Below are positions 51,258 through 60,257 of a stretch of DNA of 64,000 nucleotides, one piece after another. Below the pieces are notes generated by a model. That model saw only the letters and a list, made by a program, of their open reading frames with translations, made no database searches and was not told where the DNA came from. Both the position numbers and the translations under genes were made by a program. The DNA comes from JAIQFL01 sp035295745 (GTDB lineage: Bacteria > Acidobacteriota > Terriglobia > Bryobacterales > Bryobacteraceae), in the NCBI GenBank assembly GCA_035295745.1, contig DATGIL010000021.1, forward strand, positions 62,001 to 126,000. The letters are read 5' to 3'. The number at the start of each line of letters is the position of its first letter. The stretch's first letter is position 1.

Positions 51258-52520
51258 CTATGCCAGGCTTCCAATGAAAGCGTTCATCTCGCGAATTACA
51301 TCCTCTTCGTTCGAGAAGAACACTTCGTGCCGAGCCCGCGGCAGGCGTACCACCCGCGCAGAAGGCACTCCAGCCTCGAATGCCTTGGCCTGTGCCTCGG
51401 TGGTAATCGCAATTCGGGCTTCGAATGCCGCTCGTTCGGCGGGATCACCGGGTAGGTCTTCAAAATTGGGCGGAAGCGCGTAGATGGCAAGAATTGGAAC
51501 GGGAATGTGTGTGTACTTTTTTCTCCCCGCATGGATTGCCGAAATCGCCGGGGGAAGTTTGCCCTCCACTTGCTGCGCATACGCAGCCAAAAGCGCAGCG
51601 GGAGCCGCCTCCAGATATTTCTGTCTTTCCCGCAGGACCCTTTCCAACCTTGGGAGATCTGTCTCCAGCAATTCCTGAATCAGCGGTCGCGTATCCTGCA
51701 GGACCTTCGATTGCATCTCTTCGAGCTTCCGTCTCGATTCGATCAGTTCGATGTTCAGGTCGCCAAGGAAGGTGTCGTAGTACGCATATGAATAGGCGGC
51801 GTCCAGGTATACCAATCCAGCTACTTTGTCGGGATGGCGGGACCCGACCGAGCTAAGCTCTTGGCCCGCGATGGAACTCCCAACCAACACCGGGCGATTC
51901 ACGTTCAATGCGGCAAGAACTGCGAGCACGTCGTCACCGAGCCGGTCGGCCGAGTAGCCCGAGGGAGGAACACTGGAAGCTCCAAAGCCGCGCCGCGTGA
52001 TGCCGAAGACATGGTAGGAAGACGTGAGTCTGACAGCAAACTTGTCGAACGTGTGAGCGTTGGCTCCAAGGCCCGCCAACAGGACCACAGGCCGTCCGGA
52101 GCCGCCCCAGTCAACCACTTCCAACTCTACGCCATCTTCCACTTCCACGAACTGCACGTGATAAGAAGCGGGCGCGGCCAGCCAGGCGGATTCCTTCGTT
52201 GCGCGCTGGAGTTCGAGCGACAGCGATTTCCCTTGCGTCCAGGTTCCGGCGATGGAGTTAGCGTCGGCACTGATGGTCCCCTCATAACCGCCCTGAATTG
52301 CTTTGATAGCCAACTTGAGGGAGTGGCCTTCGAGGACCACAGAGTCGATCGGAATCGGCTGCGCGGTCTGATCGATGGGATGGAACGTGGCTTTCCATCC
52401 ACCGTCGCCTGCAGCAGCAATGCGCACGACCAAACGACGCTTCTTTTCGCCGATCAGGCCCTGCCAATCTCCGGCAATGCCTCGCTGTCCCTCCAGGCAC
52501 ACCTCCGTTTCGGACTCCAT
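51258..52520 (-). CDS. Alpha/beta hydrolase with extra N-terminal beta domain
   Basis: A 420-aa protein. ATG 52520 has GAGGAGGGAAG in front, so the longer frame to 52802 is not used. Residues 1-120 form an unrecognised domain (GIAGDWQGLIG, AGTWTQGKSLSLELQR) like those seen in front of some esterases. The hydrolase has VVLLAGLGAN, the nucleophile elbow GSSIAG (Ser216), GLVYLDAAYSY and a C-terminal RARHEVFF with the likely catalytic His. No signal peptide. Substrate unknown. Confidence 0.85.
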   Translation of the reverse strand: MESETEVCLEGQRGIAGDWQGLIGEKKRRLVVRIAAAGDGGWKATFHPIDQTAQPIPIDSVVLEGHSLKLAIKAIQGGYEGTISADANSIAGTWTQGKSLSLELQRATKESAWLAAPASYHVQFVEVEDGVELEVVDWGGSGRPVVLLAGLGANAHTFDKFAVRLTSSYHVFGITRRGFGASSVPPSGYSADRLGDDVLAVLAALNVNRPVLVGSSIAGQELSSVGSRHPDKVAGLVYLDAAYSYAYYDTFLGDLNIELIESRRKLEEMQSKVLQDTRPLIQELLETDLPRLERVLRERQKYLEAAPAALLAAYAQQVEGKLPPAISAIHAGRKKYTHIPVPILAIYALPPNFEDLPGDPAERAAFEARIAITTEAQAKAFEAGVPSARVVRLPRARHEVFFSNEEDVIREMNAFIGSLA

Positions 52521-52840
52521 GCTTCCCTCCTCGTGTACGTTTGACACCAGCGGACGATTGGAAGTTCCGCTTCTGCACCAACGTTCCTCTGGTCTCTGAC
52601 TGTTCGGCGGAAGCGGGAACGGCAGCGCTGTCGGAAACCGCCGCCGGGCGGGATAAGAGAGGGCATCCATAGAATGGCCCACCTGCCGTTTGGCCGCATC
52701 ACGCCAGGCGCTGATCTGGCTGACGAGAGGATGAATCCCTGCCTGACATGTGCCAACGAACAGACAAATGAGCCGACGCTTGCCGGCGCGCCCTGTTTGC
52801 AAATCAGCGGACAGGTCCGCTGCAGGCGGTGTGCCGATCG
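52521..52840. other. 320-base stretch with no visible gene
   Basis: It separates two minus-strand genes. No repeat, hairpin with T-run or promoter of note is seen apart from the ribosome-binding site of the downstream hydrolase gene. Confidence 0.5.
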
Positions 52841-53587
52841 CTATCGGGTCTCGAAGAATTCGATCGCGCGAGGGAGGTCGGCGTAGCGGTAGAGAATATA
52901 GTCCGGCTCGGTTTCCGGAGATCCACCGGGGTTGCCGTTAGGGCAGAACAGAATCGTCTTCATCCCAACTTTCCGCGCGCCTGCGACGTCGCGGAAGCGG
53001 TCGTTTCCAACGAAAATCGCCTCCTCCGGGCCGACCTGCAATTCATCCAAGGCCGCCCGGAAAAGGCGAGGGTCCGGCTTGCGATATCCGTAATCACCCG
53101 AGATGATGATGGGCGCGAAGAAGCCAGCGAGGCCCACGGCTCGAAGTTCGGGGAGTCCGTAGGCACTCTGCGCATCGGAAACCACTGCCAGCCGATGACT
53201 GGTTTTCAATTGCGTCAGAGCCTCCTGTATCTGCGGAAATGCCACCAGCCGTTTACGAGAAATCCCGCGCTGCAGCTCGGCAAGAAACAGAGGCATCTGC
53301 TGGAGCTTCTCTGGACCGAGAGACCGGGTGTAATCGGTGGCATACCTGTGCAACACTTGGTGCCAAATCGCGACTACATCGAACTCGGGGTAAGTTTCCG
53401 TGGTCGCCGCAAACTGCTCCTTCATGATCTGGAAGTACAAGTCGCGCACTTCACCACGGTGCAATGCGATGCCCTGATAGGTAAGAAAGTGGGCGATGGC
53501 ACGATAAGCCTCCTCCATCCACTCATCGGTCTCAATATCGATCAGAGTTCCATTGACATCGAAGAGCAAAGCGCGCACTTTCATCAC
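52841..53587 (-). CDS. HAD-family hydrolase
   Basis: A 248-aa protein. Motif I is LLFDVNGTLID with the nucleophile Asp10. Motif II is VVSDAQ, and motifs III/IV are GYRKPDPRLFRAAL and IFVGNDRFRDVAGA. An Asn in motif I after the nucleophile is common in HAD dehalogenase/phosphatase relatives. The downstream stop side faces a 320-base gap, and its ATG overlaps the kinase-like gene by 4 bases. Confidence 0.9.
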   Translation of the reverse strand: MMKVRALLFDVNGTLIDIETDEWMEEAYRAIAHFLTYQGIALHRGEVRDLYFQIMKEQFAATTETYPEFDVVAIWHQVLHRYATDYTRSLGPEKLQQMPLFLAELQRGISRKRLVAFPQIQEALTQLKTSHRLAVVSDAQSAYGLPELRAVGLAGFFAPIIISGDYGYRKPDPRLFRAALDELQVGPEEAIFVGNDRFRDVAGARKVGMKTILFCPNGNPGGSPETEPDYILYRYADLPRAIEFFETR

Positions 53588-54594
53588 GGTGTTCGCAAAG
53601 TGACTTTAGCTTCTTCCACCAGACGCTGGCACTGGGGCCGGCTGACCCAGGAGTTTCGGGCAATGCGCAGGAGGGTAAGAGCCATCTGGAAGGGCAAGCG
53701 TCCAGTGATCGAACGGAAGGCTCGTCCGCGGTCGGGGAAGTGACAGGCGTATTCCCACAGAAAGTGACCGATGAAGGGCTCGGCGCTGTGCTTGTTCCCT
53801 GCTTGCAGGAAGTAGTGCTGCAACTCTCCGGCAATCCGTCCGAGATCGAATACGCGGTCGGCGCGCTTCATCCGTTCCAGATCGATCGCGATTACGCTAA
53901 GGCCCCGGCCGAAGAGCAAATTGCTGGGAGTGGCATCGCCGTGAACGAACACCTCGTTATCCTCCCACATGCGCGGCTTCTTCCGCCAGAGGTCGCGCAA
54001 CCAATACAATTCGTCCGCGTCCCACCCCCCGATCAACTGTTTGACTCGCAACTTCTGAACGAGCCGGTCCAGGTAGGCACAGTCCTGCTGGAAATCCACT
54101 GTCGAGGCAGGGTTGGCGGTGCGGTTATGTAGGGTTGCCAGGAAGTACGCCAGAGCGGTTAACTTTTCGAAAAGTGCCTGGGAATGCCCATATTGGATCG
54201 CCTCGTTGATGAAAGCTCCTAACGGGACGCCCGTGGCAAATTCCTCCACCAGGATGTTATTGAGGGATGCATTGGCGCCCAACGGACGGACGACGTGATG
54301 TGGGTAACCCGCCAGACCGTAGCCGCGGAGGATCTGCAGATTGTCGAACTCCTGGCACATGCGCTGGGTACCGCCATCCGCATGGTGGCTGCGTTTCAGA
54401 AAGAACTTCCCGACTACTTTGGCGCCGCTGTGGCGCTCCTCATAGAGATAGACCTTGCTGGCCTTCATGCTAAAGACGCGGAACTCAGCCGCGCTGTTGC
54501 GGACACCTATTTGAGGCAGGACATCCTGGACCAAATATGGATGTACGGGGTCCTGGCAGGATAGATGTCCAACGTATTGTCTTGACACACGCAC
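53584..54594 (-). CDS. Aminoglycoside-phosphotransferase-like kinase
   Basis: A 336-aa protein with an APH-fold: ATP-binding KVVGKFFLKR, the catalytic loop VHGDATPSNLLF and the metal-binding IDLERM. The start is a GTG (54594 or, after AGGGG, 54588). It is coupled with the HAD gene by a 4-base overlap, which suggests a small-molecule phosphorylation/dephosphorylation pair. Antibiotic resistance is not implied. Confidence 0.8.
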   Translation of the reverse strand: MRVSRQYVGHLSCQDPVHPYLVQDVLPQIGVRNSAAEFRVFSMKASKVYLYEERHSGAKVVGKFFLKRSHHADGGTQRMCQEFDNLQILRGYGLAGYPHHVVRPLGANASLNNILVEEFATGVPLGAFINEAIQYGHSQALFEKLTALAYFLATLHNRTANPASTVDFQQDCAYLDRLVQKLRVKQLIGGWDADELYWLRDLWRKKPRMWEDNEVFVHGDATPSNLLFGRGLSVIAIDLERMKRADRVFDLGRIAGELQHYFLQAGNKHSAEPFIGHFLWEYACHFPDRGRAFRSITGRLPFQMALTLLRIARNSWVSRPQCQRLVEEAKVTLRTP

Positions 54595-54965
54595 ACCCCT
54601 CAGTCGAAGTCACCGGCGTGCAAGATCAAGACAGGATGGGAGCAAGCGCGTAGCCGGCTGACATTTCAATTACAACGGCGTGGTGGAATTGTAACACAAT
54701 CGAAACATTCAGGGCCAATCTGAAAGCTGGCGTTGATCTCGATACCCCGTTCCCCATGGACGGAGCGCGGGTATGACGGGTGCGACGAATCGATCCAGCA
54801 CATTCAGAAGCGGCGATGCAGGGGAATCAACGGCAATCGCCGATGATCGAAAAGTTGACGCGCGCCGCGGCGCAGCAGATCATGCACAGTACGCAATAGC
54901 GGGCACGCATCACGATCCACCCGTAGAGACGGGATTACAGCGGCTTCGGGCACGCGTCTGACTTA
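54595..54965. other. 371-base stretch with no visible gene
   Basis: Only short open frames with no protein character are found between the APH-like gene start and the repeat at 54966. Confidence 0.5.
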
Positions 54966-55135
54966 GTGCATCGTTTCGTGAGGGTGAGAAGCTGTGAAAA
55001 CTCCGGACATCGCTTGCTGACGCGCGCGGCTTGCAAGCGCACATATCCCGCGAGGGGTAACACGAGCCACGACCGTAAAGGGAGTGTTTTCGGGCGATCG
55101 GACATCGCTTTGCTTACGCGCGAGGCTCGCACGAA
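54966..55135. repeat. Two degenerate family A units
   Basis: GAGAAGCTGTGAAAA and CGCTTGCTGACGCGCGCGGC (from 55012) match the 31104 array. A second unit begins near 55105 and is cut off where a gene remnant begins. Arms are more degraded than elsewhere. Confidence 0.75.
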
Positions 55136-55356
55136 GTGGGCCGGACCGTTGCGGCCACCCGGCAAAACGCTGGAAGTTTCTGGTATACGGCCTGTTGCTC
55201 CGGGTTGAGCCTGGGACGGGTGAAAGCACCGGCCGCCACGGTCTCGACTTTGTCAATTGTAGTCGCAGGCAGCGAGCGTTTGGATAGACCGTCGCAGTCA
55301 GCGCCGAAAGCCGTGGACGCGGCAACCAGAAGCACAAGGATGAAAGCGCTGGGCAC
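55114..55356 (-). pseudogene. Tannase/feruloyl esterase N-terminal remnant
   Basis: The minus-strand frame starts with a GTG (55356) giving a signal peptide (PSAFILVLLVAASTAFGADC), and then LSKRSLPATTIDKVETVAAG, AFTRP and KLPAFCRVAATVRPTS. These match the first ~70 residues of tannase/feruloyl-esterase proteins (usual length about 500 aa). The reading then runs into the repeat at ~55135 and stops. The catalytic Ser region is absent, so nothing functional is left. Confidence 0.6.
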
Positions 55357-55408
55357 GGGCCCTCCGCACGATAGTATATACGAGCCCGCAGCCCAACCCT
55401 GGCCTTCG

Positions 55409-56809
55409 CTACGCACCCACGAGAAATCGCAAAATCCACCGGGCGCGTTGTCCGAAGGGAGGACGCAGCAGACTCAGCGGGCTCCATTGAGCCTGTATAA
55501 AAACTCCCTGCGTGTGGGAAAAAGCTTCGAATCCGTGAAAGCCGTGATAGCGTCCCATGCCGCTCGGACCCACTCCACCGAATGGCAGATTCGACTGACC
55601 TACGTGAAAGATGCAATCGTTGATGGTCACTCCGCCGGCCGCCGTCTCGCGCAATACCTTACGAACACGCGGCCCGCTGCCATCGAAGTAGTACAGGGCT
55701 AGCGGATGCGGGCGCGCATTCAAATAGGCAATCGCCTCATCCAACTCGCGATACCACACCACCGGCAGGATAGGACCGAAAATCTCTTCCTGTGTCGCCT
55801 GCATCGAGTCATTCATGTTCCATAAGAGAGTAGGAGGGAAGACTCGATTAGCGGAAGAACACTCTTCCTTCGCGGGATTGATCTGCAGACACTCGGCACC
55901 TTTCTGGCGTGCGTCGTCCACCAGCGCAGTGAGCCGCAGATAATGCCGCTCATTGATGATCCGCGTGTAATCACGAGTGTCCACCAGGCGCGGGTACAGT
56001 CCCTCAACTGCCTTTCGGAACTCCCGGCAGAAGCGGTCGTGGTGCTCCCGCGGCAGCAGCAGGTAATCTGGCGCTACGCAGGTCTGACCCGCATTGTAGA
56101 GTTTACCCATCGCCAGCCGGACGGCGGCGCGCCGCAGCGAGTAGCTCGCGTGAACGACTGCGGGGCTCTTACCTCCCAGTTCCAGGGTCACTGGGGTGAG
56201 GTGCTCGCTGGCGGCGCTCATCACCTGTTTGCCCACGCGCGTCGAGCCCGTGAACAGGAGGTGATCGAACGGAAGGTTGGAGAACTCCACGGCGGCTTCG
56301 GGACCGCCCCGCTCCACCGTCACATACGACGGCGAGAAAAGCTCCGCCAGAATCGATTCCGTCAGTTCCGAGGTAGCCGGCGCGAACTCGGAGAGCTTGA
56401 GCATGGCATGATTGCCTGCCGCTAACGCACCTACCAGCGGCCCCAAACTCAGAAAGAGAGGATAATTCCAAGGTGAGATGATGCCCACCACCCCGAGCGG
56501 ACGGTAGATCACTCTCGCGCGGCCAGGCCAGAACTGCCAACTCACCGGCGCACGGCTGGGCTCCATCCATCCTCGCAGATGGCGTATCGCGTGGCGGATC
56601 TCATTTAAGACCGGAAACAACTCCAGTGTCAGGGTTTCTTCCGCCGCGCGTACGCCGAAGTCCTGGGAAATGGCGTCGATGATCTGAGTCTTGTGCTTGA
56701 GTAATGACTGCTCCAGGCGGCGCAGGGCATCCAGACGCTCGTCATATCCTGGTAAGCGTTTCTGAAATGCCGCCCGCTGCGCGTCGAAACGCGCCCGCAA
56801 TCCAGGCAT
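55409..56809 (-). CDS. Aldehyde dehydrogenase, coniferyl-aldehyde type
   Basis: A 466-aa class 3-like ALDH. The catalytic Cys is in NAGQTCVAPDY and the general-base Glu in LELGGKSPAV. C-terminal LPFGGVGPSGMGRYHGFHGF and FSHTQGVF are typical of coniferyl/fatty aldehyde dehydrogenases. A C-terminal hydrophobic/aromatic tail (PPFGQRARWILRFLVGA) fits membrane association. It sits immediately upstream of the tannase remnant, so it may have belonged to an aromatic-ester degradation set. Confidence 0.9.
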   Translation of the reverse strand: MPGLRARFDAQRAAFQKRLPGYDERLDALRRLEQSLLKHKTQIIDAISQDFGVRAAEETLTLELFPVLNEIRHAIRHLRGWMEPSRAPVSWQFWPGRARVIYRPLGVVGIISPWNYPLFLSLGPLVGALAAGNHAMLKLSEFAPATSELTESILAELFSPSYVTVERGGPEAAVEFSNLPFDHLLFTGSTRVGKQVMSAASEHLTPVTLELGGKSPAVVHASYSLRRAAVRLAMGKLYNAGQTCVAPDYLLLPREHHDRFCREFRKAVEGLYPRLVDTRDYTRIINERHYLRLTALVDDARQKGAECLQINPAKEECSSANRVFPPTLLWNMNDSMQATQEEIFGPILPVVWYRELDEAIAYLNARPHPLALYYFDGSGPRVRKVLRETAAGGVTINDCIFHVGQSNLPFGGVGPSGMGRYHGFHGFEAFSHTQGVFIQAQWSPLSLLRPPFGQRARWILRFLVGA

Positions 56810-56862
56810 GCTTCATTGTCGCGCGCCTCACCCGGTTGCGGGCAAATCTTACCAGCCCGTCG

Positions 56863-57174
56863 TTACTTGTCCTTCTTCGGGCCGGGGTCCTTCACGGGCG
56901 TGCCCTGCTGGTCGTCCGTGCTGCGGTCGGCAGAGCGATTGGCTTCGGAGTACGTCACGCTGGGATGTTCCGCTTCCAGGCGCGCCTGACGAGCGTCGGC
57001 GATATCCTTATTGCGTTGAAACGCAATGGCTTCGCGCATATCCTCGCTCATGGCTGGTTCCGTTTGTTTCACGCTGGCGGAGGGCTTCGGCTTCGACGTT
57101 TGCGTTTGCGCCCCGGCCAGTGGGACGAAAATCAGACCTGCCCCCATCAGTGCGACCAAGAGTCTCGGTTTCAT
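56863..57174 (-). CDS. Small secreted Lys/Asp-rich protein
   Basis: A 103-aa protein. ATG 57174 follows GGAGGT. A signal peptide (LLVALMGAGLIFVPLAGA) is followed by a low-complexity Lys/Thr/Ser segment and a charged helix (SEDMREAIAFQRNKDIADA). No family recognised. Usage as a periplasmic protein is inferred from the leader. Confidence 0.7.
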   Translation of the reverse strand: MKPRLLVALMGAGLIFVPLAGAQTQTSKPKPSASVKQTEPAMSEDMREAIAFQRNKDIADARQARLEAEHPSVTYSEANRSADRSTDDQQGTPVKDPGPKKDK

Positions 57175-57323
57175 GCCTACCTCCAGATGTGAGTTTTGCA
57201 TCAGAAAGGCCAGTGTGAATTAGCGCACCACCGAAGGAGACGCAGCCGAACGGCCCCACCGTCGCGTGGAACGACCGCGGAACTCAATATGATCTGTTGC
57301 CTTTTACGACAACCTGGCGTATC

Positions 57324-57343
57324 CTTGAATTTAGTACTTCAAG
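57324..57343. promoter_or_regulatory. Inverted repeat upstream of the cytochrome gene
   Basis: CTTGAA-N8-TTCAAG, perfect 6-base arms, 45 bases before the cytochrome c ATG and just upstream of a TATAAA-rich stretch. It is close to, but one base short of, the spacing of HAIR-type operators, and shares the CTTGA/TCAAG half-site with the hsp20 promoter. Confidence 0.45.
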
Positions 57344-57388
57344 ATCTTAATACTATAAATAGATCACCTCTGAAAGGAGGAACGTACA

Positions 57389-57889
57389 ATGTTTTGGGTT
57401 TTCCTTCTCCTGGCACAAGCTGCCGCCCCACAGCAGAACGCCGTCCAATCGCAGATCGAGCGAGGTCAAGCGCTGTTCTTCGACGCCGAGAATGGGTGCG
57501 GCAACTGTCACGCCTTGAAAGGCAAGGGTACAGCCGTGGGACCTGACCTGAAGGGCATCGCCCGGCTCAGCCCAGCTGGTATCGTGACTGCCATCCGCTC
57601 CACGGTAACGCAGTACGTCCAAACGGCGAAAGTCAAAGGCGCGGGCTCGTTCCCCGCCATGCCGCCCGCCGGAACTGATAAAAGCGTCAAGATCTATGAC
57701 TTGTCGAAGATGCCTCCCGAGGCCCATGATGTGGATCGTGACGACATTTCGTTGAGCCCCAACAACAACTGGAAGCACCCGCCCAGCCTCCACAAGTTCA
57801 CCGACGCCCAACTGGCCGACGTGATCTGCTATATCCGCTACGCCGGTGCCGGAACCAAGGCTGCGGTCGATCCAGAAGATATGAAGTAA
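57389..57889 (+). CDS. Periplasmic c-type cytochrome
   Basis: A 166-aa protein with a short hydrophobic leader (MFWVFLLLAQA) and one haem site Cys37-x-x-Cys40-His41 in GCGNCHALKG. The Met-containing FPAMPPAG and the YIRYA end fit a class I cytochrome. AAAGGAGG precedes the ATG by 8 bases. Probably carries electrons in the periplasm. Partner unknown. Confidence 0.87.
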   Translation: MFWVFLLLAQAAAPQQNAVQSQIERGQALFFDAENGCGNCHALKGKGTAVGPDLKGIARLSPAGIVTAIRSTVTQYVQTAKVKGAGSFPAMPPAGTDKSVKIYDLSKMPPEAHDVDRDDISLSPNNNWKHPPSLHKFTDAQLADVICYIRYAGAGTKAAVDPEDMK

Positions 57890-57932
57890 GGCTCGCCCCG
57901 AGCGCCTCCTCTCTCCATTACGATGTAGGTGA

Positions 57933-58622
57933 GTGCTGCTCCGACGAGAGATTCCCAACCGGTCAATCGCCGCCATCGGCTTTCTCGCCGCGACCTTGTT
58001 GTCAGGCGCGGACACACCCCGTGAGGAGATCTGGCGCTTCGATCGAATCGATCAAATCGGCGGACATCCGGTAACGGTCCTCGGACATCCGCGCGTGATC
58101 GATACCCCGCAGGGCAAAGCGATCGCGTTCAACGGCCAAGATGACGCACTCCTGGTAGACGTTCATCCGCTCGCGGGCGCCGGGTCCTTCACGTGGGAAG
58201 TCGTCTTTCGCCCCGATGCGGATGGCGCCCTCGAACAGCGCTTCTTTCACTTGCAGGAGCGCGACCCCAGCACAGGACAGGATACGCAGAGCCGCATGCT
58301 CTTGGAGATCCGCATCGTCAACGGCGGCTGGGCTCTCGACGGCTTCGTGCGGTCGGGCGTCGATTCGAAAACACTGCTCGACCGCGAGAAACTGCACTCA
58401 CTCGATGCCTGGCACCATGCCGCGTTGGTCTACGACGGACGCGATCTCCGCAATTACGTCGATGGGGTGCTCCAGGGGTCCGCGCCGTTCCACATGACAC
58501 CACAAGCCGCCGGTCATAGTTCGATCGGCGTGCGCATCAATCGCGTGAACTACTTCAAAGGCGCCATCCGTGTGGCCAGGATGACGCCGCGCGCACTCAC
58601 TCCCGAGGAATTTCTGAAATAA
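57933..58622 (+). CDS. LamG/concanavalin A-like domain protein
   Basis: A 229-aa exported protein (GTG start, leader IAAIGFLAATLLSGA). The beta-sandwich resembles LamG: AIAFNGQDDALLVD, FTWEVVFRPDADG, WHHAALVYDGRDLRNYVDG and IRVARMTPRALTPEEF. It is a likely carbohydrate or protein-binding module with no attached enzyme. It follows the cytochrome gene by 43 bases. Confidence 0.83.
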   Translation: MLLRREIPNRSIAAIGFLAATLLSGADTPREEIWRFDRIDQIGGHPVTVLGHPRVIDTPQGKAIAFNGQDDALLVDVHPLAGAGSFTWEVVFRPDADGALEQRFFHLQERDPSTGQDTQSRMLLEIRIVNGGWALDGFVRSGVDSKTLLDREKLHSLDAWHHAALVYDGRDLRNYVDGVLQGSAPFHMTPQAAGHSSIGVRINRVNYFKGAIRVARMTPRALTPEEFLK

Positions 58623-58651
58623 TCGAACCCGCGCGTGGGATAATTTCTGAC

Positions 58652-59161
58652 GTGCTCGTCTGCCGCATTACCGGCCTGCTGCTGTTGGCATCGGCCCTGG
58701 CCGCAGGGCCGGCCACATCCGAGCGGGAAGAGTTCCTGTTCGTCCTGAACCCGCCGCCCGGACCGACGTTTCAGGGTGCGATTCAAGTCTTATGGATTCC
58801 CGCGACCGTTCAACCTCATTGCCTCGGAAAAACGCACGACCAATGCTCCGCGATCGACTATTGTATCCGCACTACGAATCGGAACGTCTCGCAATGCCGC
58901 AACCTCGCCGTCGACGTGAGCCGCATTCCGAAATACCCGGCCGGCAGTTATCCCGCCCGCGTTCTCTCCGTGACCTACTTCCGGGCAGCAGACACCATCA
59001 AGAACTTTAGCAAGCTGCTTCAGTACGTGGACGCCAGTCCCAAATCGGAATTCGATCGGCTCTCCCTCAAGTCGCGCATCAAAGCGCGGATCCGGGTAAA
59101 ACGCTCGGCGGACGACGACGATTTCGAATTACTCGAAGTCCTCGCCGTCCCGCCGTTGTAA
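58652..59161 (+). CDS. Secreted protein of unknown family
   Basis: A 169-aa protein with GTG start and leader (LLLLASALAAGPA). It has four cysteines (HCLGKTHDQCSAIDYCI and QCRNLA), suggesting disulfide bonds in the periplasm, and ends KRSADDDDFELLEVLAVPPL. A GATAAT box ends 7 bases before the GTG, so the transcript could be leaderless. Not recognised. Confidence 0.7.
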   Translation: MLVCRITGLLLLASALAAGPATSEREEFLFVLNPPPGPTFQGAIQVLWIPATVQPHCLGKTHDQCSAIDYCIRTTNRNVSQCRNLAVDVSRIPKYPAGSYPARVLSVTYFRAADTIKNFSKLLQYVDASPKSEFDRLSLKSRIKARIRVKRSADDDDFELLEVLAVPPL

Positions 59162-59168
59162 ACATTTC

Positions 59169-60257
59169 TCACCTCATCAATTCTTCTATCAGCGACTTCA
59201 GCAGCGGATAGTTATCGGGTCCAGGGCCAGCGAAGGGATACCGCCGGCTGCCCCGGCTCAGGTAAAGCGTCGGAGTCTGTCCAACGCGCTGGGCCATTGC
59301 CAAGTCCACGTCCTGCTGCACCAATGCCAGTGTGGCGGGCGACTGCGCCAATTCCTTCACCTTCATTTGTTCGGCCGGGCTCAGCGCCACCGACACTGTC
59401 TCCCACACCTTGCCGCTCGCGCCCCAATCCGCCTGGTTGCGGAACAGCACGTCCACCACCGGCTGATATTTCCCGATTTCCGCTGCGGCCGTCGCATAGT
59501 TGGCCGCTTCCCTCGAATAAGGATGCATGGTCAAGGGAAATTCGTGGCTCACCAGGTACGCCTTGCCCGTCGTGATGTATTGCTGAATTAATACCGGCAG
59601 CACCGCCTCGTGAAAGGCCTTGCAGCCCGGGCACTGAAAATCGGAGTAGAGCTCAATTCGTATGGGAGCCGCGGGATTTCCGATCGTCTTAGCCTTCTCC
59701 ACATCCTGCGCCGCCAGCGCTACGCCTTCGTGCGCGGTGGATTTCTCATCGCCTGCCGGCACGAACGCCACCTGAATGTAGTCCGTCACCTTCTGGCCAT
59801 TGCCCGGATTTTCCAGCACGTCCACCGCGATCGTCTGCCCGCTCTTGAAGGTCTGCGCCGGGAAGCGCGGCAGCCCGACCGAGCGATATTCGGCGGCGGC
59901 GTACTTCGCGGGTAATTGATTGCCCCGCAAACTCAGCGGCTGGAACTTCACGATGGCAGCGTGGCTCTGTCCTACCGGCTCCACCACCAGGTCATACCCG
60001 AAGTACGTATGCGTGACCGGGTCGGTAAAGAAGCGATGAAATACCGTGGGCCCCGATCCTTCCGTATGACTGGCGTCGGTCTGAATTTTGATGTGCTGCC
60101 CTGGAGTGAGCGGCGGGCGTGCCACTGCTGTGTAGCTGAATTTCCAGCTATTCCCCCCGATGTTGCTCCCCTCGCTGAAGGCGCCCGGCTGGTTCACCGC
60201 CACGGCCGTGCTCGCGGCTGCCAGCACACAGGTCAGAAACTTTGTCTTATTGATCAT
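59169..60257 (-). CDS. DsbA-like thioredoxin-fold protein with N-terminal domain
   Basis: A 362-aa protein with signal peptide (FLTCVLAAASTAVAV), an N-terminal domain of about 170 aa with beta character, then a thioredoxin fold with active site Cys209-Pro-Gly-Cys212 in SDFQCPGCKAFHE and the cis-proline loop VGQTPTLYL. It is like BdbD/DsbA-type thiol oxidoreductases. It overlaps the anti-sigma gene by 11 bases, so its expression follows the sigma operon. Confidence 0.87.
   Translation of the reverse strand: MINKTKFLTCVLAAASTAVAVNQPGAFSEGSNIGGNSWKFSYTAVARPPLTPGQHIKIQTDASHTEGSGPTVFHRFFTDPVTHTYFGYDLVVEPVGQSHAAIVKFQPLSLRGNQLPAKYAAAEYRSVGLPRFPAQTFKSGQTIAVDVLENPGNGQKVTDYIQVAFVPAGDEKSTAHEGVALAAQDVEKAKTIGNPAAPIRIELYSDFQCPGCKAFHEAVLPVLIQQYITTGKAYLVSHEFPLTMHPYSREAANYATAAAEIGKYQPVVDVLFRNQADWGASGKVWETVSVALSPAEQMKVKELAQSPATLALVQQDVDLAMAQRVGQTPTLYLSRGSRRYPFAGPGPDNYPLLKSLIEELMR

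Noticed and set aside
52841..53587. Missing second Asp in HAD motif I (DVNGT)
   Set aside because: Asn at this place is common in HAD subfamilies, so it is not evidence for a dead enzyme.
53584..54594. Antibiotic resistance determinant
   Set aside because: The APH fold is shared by many small-molecule and sugar kinases. No resistance context is present.
54773..54961. 62-aa plus-strand frame in the gap upstream of the APH-like gene
   Set aside because: No ribosome-binding site, no conserved-looking sequence and composition like noncoding DNA.
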